A stretch of DNA of 64,000 bases from Acidiphilium multivorum AIU301 (GTDB lineage: Bacteria; Pseudomonadota; Alphaproteobacteria; Acetobacterales; Acetobacteraceae). Each line of letters starts with the position of its first letter. Positions within the stretch are counted from its first letter, which is position 1. The notes under the pieces were generated by a model, which was not told the origin of the DNA, made no database searches, and worked only from the letters and a program-made list of their open reading frames with translations. Location of the stretch: NCBI RefSeq assembly GCF_000202835.1, contig NC_015186.1, forward strand, positions 1,426,001 to 1,490,000. Direction: 5' to 3'. This document shows positions 56,478 through 64,000 of this stretch, one piece after another. The translations under genes were made by a program, and so were the position numbers.

Positions 56478-57539
56478 ATGAAGATCGGCATACTCAACGG
56501 CGACGATATCGGGCATGAAATCGTGCCGGAGGCTGTCAGGGTCATGCAGGCCGCCGCGGCCCGGACCGGGCTCGCGATCGAGTGGCAGGATATCCCGATC
56601 GGCCGGGCGGCGCTTGACAGCCTGGGTTCCACCCTGCCGGACGGAACCATCGAGCGGCTCGACGCCCTGGATGGGTGGCTGCTTGGCCCGATCGGGCACA
56701 TGGCCTATCCGAAGATACCTGAGGCGATCAACCCGCATCCGCTGCTGCGCAAGCATTTCGACCTGTTCGCGAATATCAGGCCGGTGAAGTCCCATGCCGC
56801 GCTGCCCTGCCTGCATCAGGGCGTCGATCTCGTCATCGTCAGGGAAAACAACGAGGGCTTCCAGCCGGACCGCAACGTCGTCGCCGGTTCGGGCGAGTTT
56901 CGGCCAACGCCGGACGTGACGATCTCCGTGCGGGTCATCACCCGGAACGGGTCATCGAAAGTCGCGCGGGCGGCATTCGAACTGGCACGGGCGCGCCGCC
57001 GGCATCTGACCGCCGTGCACAAGGACACCGTGTTCAAGCTCGGTTGCGGCATGTTCGCCGAGGAATGTCGCAGGCTGGCGGCGGAATATCCCGATGTGAC
57101 CTATGACGAGGCAATCGTCGACACGTTTGCGATGCGCCTGGTGATGACCCCGCAGCGCTACGACGTCGTCGTGACCACGAACATGTTCGGCGACATCCTG
57201 ACCGACGAGGCCGCCGGCCTGGTCGGCGGTCTCGGGATGGCGGCAGGCCTGTGCGCCGGGCCGCGCCATGCGATGGCGCAGGCGACACACGGTTCCGCAC
57301 CTGACATCGCAGGGCGCGGGATCGCCAATCCCTATGCAATGATCATGTCAGGCCAGATGCTGCTCGACTGGCTCGGCCGCCGCCATGCCGAACCCGCGGC
57401 AACCGCCGCGGCGCACCTGATCGAGCAGGCCGTGGCAAACGTGATCGAGGGGCGCCGCGCGCTGACCCCCGATCTGGGAGGTCAGGGGACGACCGCAGGC
57501 ATGGGCTCGGCGATTATCGAGGCGATGACCGAGAGTTGA
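56478..57539 (+). CDS. Isocitrate/isopropylmalate-dehydrogenase-family enzyme, unknown substrate
   Basis: A 353-residue beta-decarboxylating dehydrogenase: GILNGDDIGHEIVPEA at the start, the substrate-site stretch LVIVRENNEGFQPDRNVV, KDTVFKLGCGMFAEECRRLA, metal aspartates in EAIVDTFAMRLVMTPQRYDVVVTTNMFGDILTDEAAGLVGG, and the nucleotide site HGSAPDIAGRGIANP. The REN-N-EG loop does not fit leuB (RELTGG), icd or the tartrate/D-malate dehydrogenases (RENTEG) exactly, so the substrate cannot be given. HGSAPDIAG favours NAD+ over NADP+. It is the last gene of the operon and would oxidise a 2-hydroxyacid made by the preceding steps. Confidence 0.85.
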   Translation: MKIGILNGDDIGHEIVPEAVRVMQAAAARTGLAIEWQDIPIGRAALDSLGSTLPDGTIERLDALDGWLLGPIGHMAYPKIPEAINPHPLLRKHFDLFANIRPVKSHAALPCLHQGVDLVIVRENNEGFQPDRNVVAGSGEFRPTPDVTISVRVITRNGSSKVARAAFELARARRRHLTAVHKDTVFKLGCGMFAEECRRLAAEYPDVTYDEAIVDTFAMRLVMTPQRYDVVVTTNMFGDILTDEAAGLVGGLGMAAGLCAGPRHAMAQATHGSAPDIAGRGIANPYAMIMSGQMLLDWLGRRHAEPAATAAAHLIEQAVANVIEGRRALTPDLGGQGTTAGMGSAIIEAMTES

Positions 57540-57542
57540 GCA

Positions 57543-57563
57543 CGCGCCCGGGGGGCGGGCGCG
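57543..57563. terminator. Hairpin between convergent dehydrogenase and GH15 genes
   Basis: Perfect 8-bp stem CGCGCCCG / CGGGCGCG around a short G-rich loop, filling almost all of the 24-base gap. It could serve both transcripts; no T run. Confidence 0.5.
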
Positions 57564-59348
57564 CTATCCGGCGTCCTGCCCCTCCTCGCTCAGGCGGAGC
57601 GCTGCGTTCACGAGCGCAACATGCGTGAATGCCTGGGGGAAATTGCCGATCTGTCGCCGGTTGACCGTGTCGTACTCCTCGGCGAACAATCCGACGTCGT
57701 TGCGCAACGCCACCAGCTTTTCGAACAGGGCTTCGGCATCCGCGCGCCGGCCCATCATCACGTAATTGTCGACCAGCCAGAAACTGCACGCGAGAAAGAC
57801 ACCTTCATTGCCGGTCAATCCATCCTTTCCTGTTTCGGTGTCATAACGGCGCACGAATCCATCTTGCAGAAGATGCCGTTCGATCGCGGCGACGGTGCCA
57901 ATGATGCGCGGATCGTCGGGCGGTAGAAAGCCGACGATCGGCAGCAGCAGCAGGCTCGCATCCAGCGCCTTCGAGCCATAGGCCTGAACGAAGCTGTTCA
58001 TCTCCGCGTCGAAGCCGTTCTGGCAGACCTGATCGTGAATCTGCTGGCGGATCGCGCGCCAGTGTTCGACCGGACCGTCGTAGCCGTAATCCTCGACGGA
58101 GCGGATCGCCCGGTCGAACGCGACCCAGGCCATCACTTTGGAGTGGACGAATTGCTGGCGGCCGCCACGCACTTCCCAGATACCCTCGTCCGGCTCGGCC
58201 CAGATCTTCTCCAGGGTTTCAAGCAGGACGAGGCGGATGTTCCAGCTGTTCTCATCCCGCCGCACCCCGCCGACATGTGCCTGATAGAGAGCATTCATCA
58301 GTTCACCGAAGACGTCGAGCTGACGCTGGCCCGCGGCCGCATTGCCGGCACGGACCGGCTTTGAACCTTCATAGCCTGGCAACCAGTCGATCTCGCGTTC
58401 GGTCAGAAGGCGCTCGCCGGCCACGCCATACATGATCTGGATGTCCTCGGCACCACCGGCGATCGCACGATCGAGCCAGCGCGACCACGCATGTGCCTCG
58501 TCCCGGTGCCCCGCATTCATCAGCGCCTGGAGTGTGAAACTCGCATCGCGCAGCCAGCAGAACCGGTAATCCCAGTTGCGCTCGCCGCCGAGTTGCTCGG
58601 GCAGCGAAGACGTCGCCGCCGCTATGATTCCGCCGGTTTCCCAATGTGTCAGGGCCTTGAGCGTGATGAGCGACCGCCGCACGATTTCGGCCCAGCGCCC
58701 ACTGACCGGCGCGCGCTGCGCCCAGCTGCGCCAGCGGTCTGACGCCTGCTCGATTCCCATTTTCATATCGAAACGATGTGGCACCCGCTTGTGCGAGGGC
58801 AACCATTCGAGGCCGAACAGGAATTCCTCACCCGCCTCGATTGTGAATTGCGCTTCCGTGTGCTGATTGCGGCCGGTCATCGGCACGTCGCCCCAGACCA
58901 CGACCATGTCGGGTCCGGCGACCGCCACGAAACCTTCATGGCCGGGCAGCCGCTGCACCCAGGGTACGACGCGGCCGAAGCCGAATCTGAACACGATGTC
59001 CAGCCGCATCTCCACTCGTCCGGACAGGCCGCTCACCATGCGGACCAGCCGCGTGGTGTCATGCGGGTGGGGGACCATGCAGTCGGTCACCCGCACCACG
59101 CCGTCATCGATATGAAAGTCGGTTTCAAGCACAAGGGTCTCGGGGCGGTAACGCCGCTCCACCCGCAGGGGCGATGCAGCCGGTGCGATCAGCCACCGCC
59201 CGTTCTCGCGCGTTCCAAGCAGCGACGCGAAGCACGGATCGGAATCGAACCGTGGCAGACAAAGAAAATCGATCGAGCCGTCCTTGCCGACAAGGGCCGC
59301 TGTCTGCCGGTCTCCGATGATTGCGTAATCCTCGATTCTCAGGCTCAT
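57564..59348 (-). CDS. Glycoside hydrolase family 15 protein (glucoamylase/trehalase-like)
   Basis: A 594-residue cytosolic GH15 enzyme: N-terminal beta-sandwich (RIEDYAIIGDRQTAALVGKDGSIDFLCLPRFDS) and C-terminal (alpha/alpha)6 barrel (GGERNWDYRFCWLRDASFTLQALM). Candidate catalytic glutamates lie in WAEPDEGIWEVRGG and LFAEEYD. Members are glucoamylases, glucodextranases or, in mycobacteria and some archaea, trehalases. It is the last gene of a pentose-phosphate operon, suggesting release of glucose from trehalose or a maltosaccharide for entry via glucose-6-phosphate. No signal peptide is seen. The exact substrate is not decided. Confidence 0.88.
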   Translation of the reverse strand: MSLRIEDYAIIGDRQTAALVGKDGSIDFLCLPRFDSDPCFASLLGTRENGRWLIAPAASPLRVERRYRPETLVLETDFHIDDGVVRVTDCMVPHPHDTTRLVRMVSGLSGRVEMRLDIVFRFGFGRVVPWVQRLPGHEGFVAVAGPDMVVVWGDVPMTGRNQHTEAQFTIEAGEEFLFGLEWLPSHKRVPHRFDMKMGIEQASDRWRSWAQRAPVSGRWAEIVRRSLITLKALTHWETGGIIAAATSSLPEQLGGERNWDYRFCWLRDASFTLQALMNAGHRDEAHAWSRWLDRAIAGGAEDIQIMYGVAGERLLTEREIDWLPGYEGSKPVRAGNAAAGQRQLDVFGELMNALYQAHVGGVRRDENSWNIRLVLLETLEKIWAEPDEGIWEVRGGRQQFVHSKVMAWVAFDRAIRSVEDYGYDGPVEHWRAIRQQIHDQVCQNGFDAEMNSFVQAYGSKALDASLLLLPIVGFLPPDDPRIIGTVAAIERHLLQDGFVRRYDTETGKDGLTGNEGVFLACSFWLVDNYVMMGRRADAEALFEKLVALRNDVGLFAEEYDTVNRRQIGNFPQAFTHVALVNAALRLSEEGQDAG

Positions 59349-59363
59349 CGCGCCCTCCCCTCG

Positions 59364-60638
59364 CTAGTTTGCTGAAACCTGGCCAGCCTGCAGCGACCAC
59401 ATGATGCTCCGCACGATGCCGACGGGAGACTCATCGATCGAGACGACAATCGCATCCTCTCCGGCCTGCGGCGGCTCGAGCGCCGCGAGCTGGCTGTCGA
59501 GCAGGGATGCCGGCATGAAGTGACCGCGCCGTGCGGCGATGCGCGCGGCCAGCAGATCGCGCGATCCATCGAGATGCACCAGCGTGAACGGGCCAGCACC
59601 GCCGCGCACCAGATCGCGATAACGCCGCGTCAGAAGAGAGCTGACAATGACGCCGCCGCATCGTCTCGTCCGCCATTCCGCAAGGCGCATGGCGATGCGA
59701 TGCAGCCAGGGCATCCTGTCTTCATCGTCGAGCGGACGGCCGGAGCGCATTTTCTCCCGGTTCGACTCCGGATGCAGATCGTCGCCATCGCAGAACGGCA
59801 CGCCCAGAAGTTCCGCCAGCAAAAGCCCGATCGTGGATTTGCCGGATGCGGAAACACCCATCACGGCGATCAGTGGCGGAATGTTCGGCTTCGGCAGGCC
59901 GAGGCAACGCAGCGTGGCCGCGGCGGGTGCGAGGCCGGCCGCGGAGACCGCGTCGCCATCGAACTGGCGGGTCGAGCCATCGGGATAGCCAATGATCGCG
60001 CAGGCGGAACCCGACAGGAAGAGGCCGGTGCCGACAACGCCGGCAATCGAGCGGAGGGCAGACTCGACGGCTTCGGGCACGATGCCTTTCGGCATGGTGC
60101 AATCGGCAATGAAGTGGCCGCCATCCGAAACGAAGGGACTGCCGGCATTCGCGCGCAGAACGGGCGCAAGATCCAGTTCGGCGAGCCTGGCACAGGTGCG
60201 GTCCGCGCCATGGCGGACGATCTCGACTGGCAGTTTCGAATGCGCGCCGAGCCGTGTCACCAGCTTGCTCCGGTCGGCGATGACGACAAAGCGCCGTGCC
60301 GATTGCGCCACCAGCTTTTCCCGCAGCAGGGCACCACCCAGCCCCTTGATCAGGCGGAGCGTTCCGAACTCCACCTCATCGGCTCCGTCAACCGCAAGAT
60401 CGAGGGAACCATCGAGCGGCACGAGGCGCAGGCCGAGGAACTCCGCCCTGGCTGCCGTGAGATCGGATGTCGCGACGCATTCGATGTCGAGCCCTTCGGC
60501 GCGGACGCGTGCGCCGAGCTGATCGATGAAATGGGCGGCGGTTGACCCCGTGCCGAGGCCGACGCGCATTCCGGATTCGACGAGACCGACGGCCAGCCGC
60601 GCGGCCGCACGCTTGCCATTTTCGAAATCGGTTCCCAT
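59364..60638 (-). CDS. rpiA-gntK: Fused ribose-5-phosphate isomerase A / gluconokinase
   Basis: One 424-residue frame with two enzymes. Residues ~5-225 are RpiA: VGLGTGSTAAHFI, the DGADE active-site aspartates (D84, D87), and IKGLGGALLREK with lysine and glutamate. Residues ~256-424 are a GntK-type gluconate kinase: Walker A GVSASGKST, PFCDGDDLHPESNREKM, DDEDRMPWLHRI and the ARRGHFMPASLLDSQL substrate loop. The fusion would make 6-phosphogluconate from gluconate and isomerise ribulose-5-phosphate, on both sides of Gnd. I chose the ATG at 60638, which has AAGGGGG in front; an earlier ATG at 60665 overlaps pgl. Confidence 0.9.
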   Translation of the reverse strand: MGTDFENGKRAAARLAVGLVESGMRVGLGTGSTAAHFIDQLGARVRAEGLDIECVATSDLTAARAEFLGLRLVPLDGSLDLAVDGADEVEFGTLRLIKGLGGALLREKLVAQSARRFVVIADRSKLVTRLGAHSKLPVEIVRHGADRTCARLAELDLAPVLRANAGSPFVSDGGHFIADCTMPKGIVPEAVESALRSIAGVVGTGLFLSGSACAIIGYPDGSTRQFDGDAVSAAGLAPAAATLRCLGLPKPNIPPLIAVMGVSASGKSTIGLLLAELLGVPFCDGDDLHPESNREKMRSGRPLDDEDRMPWLHRIAMRLAEWRTRRCGGVIVSSLLTRRYRDLVRGGAGPFTLVHLDGSRDLLAARIAARRGHFMPASLLDSQLAALEPPQAGEDAIVVSIDESPVGIVRSIMWSLQAGQVSAN

Positions 60639-60652
60639 GCGATGTGCCCCCT

Positions 60653-61390
60653 TCAGTCCGCCCATCGTCCGGCGGCATCGCGATCCGCGAGCCAGATCAG
60701 GCGTCCGACCGGCCTGAGGCGGGCGGCGGGCACGTCACGATCCGAACCGCTCAGGACGCGATCGAGCATGTCGCGCTTGCCGGCGCCGGAGACGAGAAAC
60801 ACCACGACCCGCGCGCTTTCGAGGATCGGGTAGGTCAGCGTGACGCGCGCTTCCGGGCGTCCCTTGGTCACCGGAATCACCCAGCGTTGCCGTTCACCGA
60901 GCAGATCGTCCTGACCGGGCAGAAGTGACGCGGTATGACCGTCATCGCCCATGCCAAGCAGGCATAGATCAAAGAATGGCCTCGAAGGATCGAGAGTCGC
61001 TGCGCCATGGACCTCGGCCAGATCCCGCTGATATGCCGCGGCGGCCTGATCGACCGTCATCCCGTCGAACGGCACCTGATGCAGGCGGGGCGCCGCCGGC
61101 AGATGCGCGGTCAGGGCGTCGCGGATCATTCGGACATTGCTCTTGTCGTCATCCGGCGCGACGAACCGCTCATCGCCGAGAACGAGATCGATGCGTGTCC
61201 AGTCGATGCTGTCGCGCCAGGGCGCAGCAGCCAGCCGTTCGTACAATGCCCGCGGCGTCGATCCGCCGGCGAGGCCGGCCACGAACCGGCCGCGCGCGGC
61301 GGCGGCCTCTTCCGCAAAGAGGCGCGCTCCGTATTCGGCGAAGGCCTTCGCATCGGGCACGACGACGAGTTCGCCACGCACAGGTTTCAT
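60653..61390 (-). CDS. pgl: 6-phosphogluconolactonase
   Basis: Hydrolyses 6-phosphogluconolactone to 6-phosphogluconate. A 245-residue protein of the NagB-fold (DevB/Pgl) type, with GLAGGSTPRALYERLA, WTRIDLVLGDERFVAPDDDKSNVRMI and LCLLGMGDDGHTASLLPG. Its ATG overlaps the stop of the HAD gene by one base (TGATG at 61390). It sits between zwf and the RpiA-GntK fusion gene, as expected of the oxidative branch. Confidence 0.95.
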   Translation of the reverse strand: MKPVRGELVVVPDAKAFAEYGARLFAEEAAAARGRFVAGLAGGSTPRALYERLAAAPWRDSIDWTRIDLVLGDERFVAPDDDKSNVRMIRDALTAHLPAAPRLHQVPFDGMTVDQAAAAYQRDLAEVHGAATLDPSRPFFDLCLLGMGDDGHTASLLPGQDDLLGERQRWVIPVTKGRPEARVTLTYPILESARVVVFLVSGAGKRDMLDRVLSGSDRDVPAARLRPVGRLIWLADRDAAGRWAD

Positions 61391-62208
61391 CAGCGTCTCC
61401 CCTCGAGCACGAAGCGCATCATCGCTTCGGCAAAGCCATCTTCCTCATTGCCGCGTGTGGCATGATCCGCCTTCCGCTTGACACTGTCATCGGCATTGCC
61501 CATCGCGATGGAAAGGCCGCTGCGGGCAAACATGGCAACATCGTTCGGCATGTCGCCGATGGTCGCGATACGCTCGTGCGGGATGCCGAGCTCGCTCGAC
61601 ATCGCATCCACCACCGCGCCCTTGTTCGCATGTGCGCTGGTGATATCGAGATAATAGGGCTGCGAGCAGTCCGCCGTCACGCCGTCACCGAACGCCTTGT
61701 GCGCGGCGGCAAGGCAGGATTTCATACGCTCGGCGTCATCGGTCACCCCGACGATCTTCACGACGCCATGAAGAGACGATACATCGTAGCGCTCGACGGT
61801 CTCCGGCTCGAACGCGACGGTACGCTGTTCGCGATCGACATGCGGCGCCGCGGCATCGCGGACCAGCCAGCGATCATGCGTGTAGACCCAGGCATCGAGG
61901 CCATGGTCATCGAGCAGATCGATGGCCTTGCCGATCACGTCGTCCTGCAGGTCGTGCGAGGCGACGACGCGGCTGAAATCGGGGGCCATCATCACGCCAC
62001 CGTTGAACCCGGCCAGCGGCGTGTCGATGGCGAGCGGTTCGCTCAGCATCCGCATGCCGCGCGGCGGCCGCCCGCTGGTGATCGCGAAGCGGATGCCCGC
62101 CTCGCGAAGCGCATCGACCGCCTGCTTCGTCGCCGCCGTCAGGCGCTTGTCATTGGTGACCAGGGTGCCATCGACATCGGCAATCACGAGATCGACCGCG
62201 CGGCTCAT
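61390..62208 (-). CDS. HAD-superfamily Cof-type phosphatase
   Basis: A 272-residue sugar-phosphate or cofactor phosphatase of HAD subfamily IIB. Motif I DVDGTLVTND holds the nucleophile aspartate, motif II is TSGRPP, and motif IV is IGDMPNDVAMF. The cap is of the C2 type. It is fully enclosed in the PPP operon, between zwf and pgl, and is linked to both by start-stop overlaps, so its substrate may be a pentose-phosphate intermediate or by-product; that is inference. Confidence 0.88.
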   Translation of the reverse strand: MSRAVDLVIADVDGTLVTNDKRLTAATKQAVDALREAGIRFAITSGRPPRGMRMLSEPLAIDTPLAGFNGGVMMAPDFSRVVASHDLQDDVIGKAIDLLDDHGLDAWVYTHDRWLVRDAAAPHVDREQRTVAFEPETVERYDVSSLHGVVKIVGVTDDAERMKSCLAAAHKAFGDGVTADCSQPYYLDITSAHANKGAVVDAMSSELGIPHERIATIGDMPNDVAMFARSGLSIAMGNADDSVKRKADHATRGNEEDGFAEAMMRFVLEGRR

Positions 62209-63809
62209 TGCCCGCTCTCCGCCGGATCGAGCGCGACCGGTCGCCAGCGCCGCGTCGGCTCATCATCCGCAAGCAGCTTGTCCGCCGCATCCGGTCCCGC
62301 GCTGCCGCTGCGGTAGTTCGGGAAATCGGCGGCTCGGTCTCTGCCCCAGGCTTCCAGAACACGGCCGACCACACGCCACGTCTCCTCGACCATGTCTGCC
62401 CGCTGGAACAGGGTCTGATCGCCGATCATGCAATCATACAGAAGGGTTTCGTAGCCGACGTTCGGTTCCGGTTCGAAACGGTCACGATATCTGAACTGCA
62501 TCCGGGCGGGCGCCAGCCGCATGGTCTGGCCGGGTTGCTTCACCTCGAACTCGATGGCGATGCCTTCATCGGGCTGGATGCGCAGAACCAGCCAGTTCGG
62601 CGGCAGGCCATCGAGCGATGCGCCCTGGAACGGCGCAAGCGGCTGCTTGCGGAAACGGATGGCGATTTCGGTCATCCGCTCGGAAAGATGCTTGCCGGTG
62701 CGAATGTAGAACGGCACGCCGGCCCAGCGCCAGTTGTCGATGGCAAGCCGCAACGCGACATAGGTTTCGGTATTCGAGTCCGCAGCAACACCTGGCTCCT
62801 CGCGATAGCCGCGCGCCGATTGGCCGGACACCTCGCCCGCGCCATACTGGCCACGCACGGCATCCTCCGGACGCAAGGTGCGGATGGCGGAGAAGAGTTC
62901 CAGCTTCTTGTCGCGGATCGCCTCGGCCCGCACACCAACCGGCGGTTCCATCGCCACCATGGCGACGAGCTGGAAGACGTGGTTCGGCACCATGTCGCGC
63001 AACGCGCCGGCCTGCTCGTAGAATTTCGCCCGTCCCTCGACGCCGACCGTCTCGGCGACGGTGATCTGCACATGGTCGATTCGATCGCGATTCCAGAGCG
63101 GATCAAAGATTCCGTTGCCGAACCGCAACGCCATGATGTTCTGAACGGTTTCCTTGCCAAGAAAATGGTCGATCCGGTAGATCTGCCGCTCGTCGACCAC
63201 GCTCAGAAGCCGTCGGTTCAGGTCCTGAGCCGATGCAAGGTCGTGGCCGAACGGCTTTTCGATGATGATCCGCCGCCACGTCCCCCCGCCCGACTCATCC
63301 TCGGTCACGAGGCCGGCCTTGCCCAGATGCTCGACGATCGGTGCGAAGAACCGGTCGGCCACCGCAAGGTAGAACAGCCGGTTGCCGCCCGTGCCTTGCG
63401 AATTTTCGATCGCTTCGAGGCGGGACTTCAGGGTTTCGTAGAATTCGTCCCTGGTGAAATCACCCTGAACGTAATCGGCATGCGCCGTCAGGCGATCCCA
63501 TGCGGCGTCGTCAACTTGCTTGATCTGGTCTTCGGCTTCCGGATCGCCGACGAAGCTCTCCAGCATCTCGCGCAGCGAGCCGGTCCAGTGCTTTGCGTCG
63601 AGGTCGGCGATATCGGCGCCAAGCAGGCCGAACTTCTCGGGCACCAGGCCGGTATTCGCAAGATTGTAGAGCGCCGGCACCAGCAGCCGCTTGGTCAGAT
63701 CCCCCGCGGCACCGAAAATCACGACGCTGCAGGGGCCCGCGGGGGAGGCCGAGGCGGCGCCGGAGGATCCGGCCTCTGACCGGAGCGGGTGTTTTGCCAG
63801 CAGGTTCAT
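62205..63809 (-). CDS. zwf: Glucose-6-phosphate 1-dehydrogenase
   Basis: First step of the oxidative pentose-phosphate (and Entner-Doudoroff) pathway, producing NAD(P)H and 6-phosphogluconolactone. The 534 residues include [21 protein letters not shown] (nucleotide-binding fold), [12 protein letters not shown], the active-site block [22 protein letters not shown], and the C-terminal [20 protein letters not shown]. The start ATG overlaps the gnd stop by ATGA (63806-63809), and its own stop overlaps the HAD start by ATGA. Confidence 0.97.
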   Translation of the reverse strand: MNLLAKHPLRSEAGSSGAASASPAGPCSVVIFGAAGDLTKRLLVPALYNLANTGLVPEKFGLLGADIADLDAKHWTGSLREMLESFVGDPEAEDQIKQVDDAAWDRLTAHADYVQGDFTRDEFYETLKSRLEAIENSQGTGGNRLFYLAVADRFFAPIVEHLGKAGLVTEDESGGGTWRRIIIEKPFGHDLASAQDLNRRLLSVVDERQIYRIDHFLGKETVQNIMALRFGNGIFDPLWNRDRIDHVQITVAETVGVEGRAKFYEQAGALRDMVPNHVFQLVAMVAMEPPVGVRAEAIRDKKLELFSAIRTLRPEDAVRGQYGAGEVSGQSARGYREEPGVAADSNTETYVALRLAIDNWRWAGVPFYIRTGKHLSERMTEIAIRFRKQPLAPFQGASLDGLPPNWLVLRIQPDEGIAIEFEVKQPGQTMRLAPARMQFRYRDRFEPEPNVGYETLLYDCMIGDQTLFQRADMVEETWRVVGRVLEAWGRDRAADFPNYRSGSAGPDAADKLLADDEPTRRWRPVALDPAESGQ

Positions 63810-64000
63810 GCGCCACCTCCCTGCTTGGCAGCAGCCGGTCCCTGCTCGACATGACCGCCGAAGCCCTGTCGCATGGCAGACAGGATCTTCTCGCCGAACG
63901 TATGATCGAGCCGGGAGCGGAACCGCGCATAGAGTGCGGCGGTGAGCACATCGGCCGGAACCGCCTCCTCGATCGCGGCGTTGATCGTCCAGCGTCCCTC
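63806..64000 (-). CDS. gnd: 6-phosphogluconate dehydrogenase, C-terminal end (partial)
   Basis: The last 64 codons of a gene that continues beyond the window edge. The frame reads [20 protein letters not shown], then [20 protein letters not shown] and [11 protein letters not shown] before a short tail and TGA. This matches the C-terminal end of the decarboxylating (GndA/YqeC, NAD-type short form) 6-phosphogluconate dehydrogenase. The stop overlaps the zwf start. It gives ribulose-5-phosphate, which the RpiA-GntK fusion then isomerises. No start codon is in the window. Confidence 0.9.
   Translation of the reverse strand, partial: EGRWTINAAIEEAVPADVLTAALYARFRSRLDHTFGEKILSAMRQGFGGHVEQGPAAAKQGGGA

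Noticed and set aside
53618-57539. Methylcitrate cycle (prp) operon
   Set aside because: MmgE/PrpD and PrpF homologues are present, but prpB and prpC are not, and the dehydrogenase and MFS transporter do not belong to that pathway.

Overview
The window is a high-GC, densely coded chromosomal segment whose gene content points to an alphaproteobacterium, most likely an acetic-acid-bacterium relative (Acetobacteraceae, Acidiphilium-like). The pointers are the ppiD-trpE-trpGD-trpC-moaC-moeA order, a FabG4/MaoC-type beta-oxidation operon and an AlkB alkane hydroxylase. This taxonomic call is an inference from gene order and protein resemblance; there is no rRNA in the window. I saw no tRNA, rRNA, CRISPR array, insertion sequence or prophage gene.

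Bases 1-31 kb are mostly housekeeping: the 3' part of pgk, tldD with two tandem Cox15/CtaA-like genes, rho and a LysE-type exporter, ahcY, the tryptophan operon running into two molybdenum-cofactor genes (with a TrpG-TrpD fusion), and tpiA-secG-pyrG-kdsA. These are followed by glcB, a globin-GAF-EAL signalling protein, several small secreted or lipoprotein genes and a TpsB-type outer-membrane protein.

Bases 32-48.3 kb form a complete alkane/fatty-acid module. It has a FadL porin, a GMC alcohol dehydrogenase and an aldehyde dehydrogenase on the + strand. On the - strand lie alkB, a [2Fe-2S] ferredoxin-reductase fusion, fadE, long-form fabG, a MaoC hydratase, a thiolase, an acyl-CoA synthetase and a DUF4442 hot-dog protein. 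It would take n-alkanes to acetyl-CoA, with glcB supplying part of the glyoxylate shunt. The module is bracketed by two same-orientation, near-identical copies of a Gly/Ser/Thr-rich repeat lipoprotein gene (30.3-31.5 kb and 48.7-50.0 kb). Its strand composition (+ strand G-rich) also differs from the C-rich first 31 kb.

Bases 50-57.5 kb hold two overlapping 2OG-Fe(II) oxygenase genes and a GntR-controlled catabolic cluster: a PrpF-like isomerase and gntR divergent from MmgE/PrpD, an MFS transporter and an isocitrate/isopropylmalate-dehydrogenase-like enzyme. The carboxylic acid substrate is not known and this is the best candidate here for an undescribed pathway. Bases 57.5-64 kb are an oxidative pentose-phosphate operon read on the - strand: gnd, zwf, a Cof-type HAD phosphatase, pgl, an RpiA-GntK fusion and a GH15 glucosidase/trehalase.

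Many neighbouring genes overlap by ATGA (4 bases), indicating translational coupling. Promoters are mostly not recognisable in this GC-rich DNA, so regulatory calls are limited to palindromes and hairpins I can point to.
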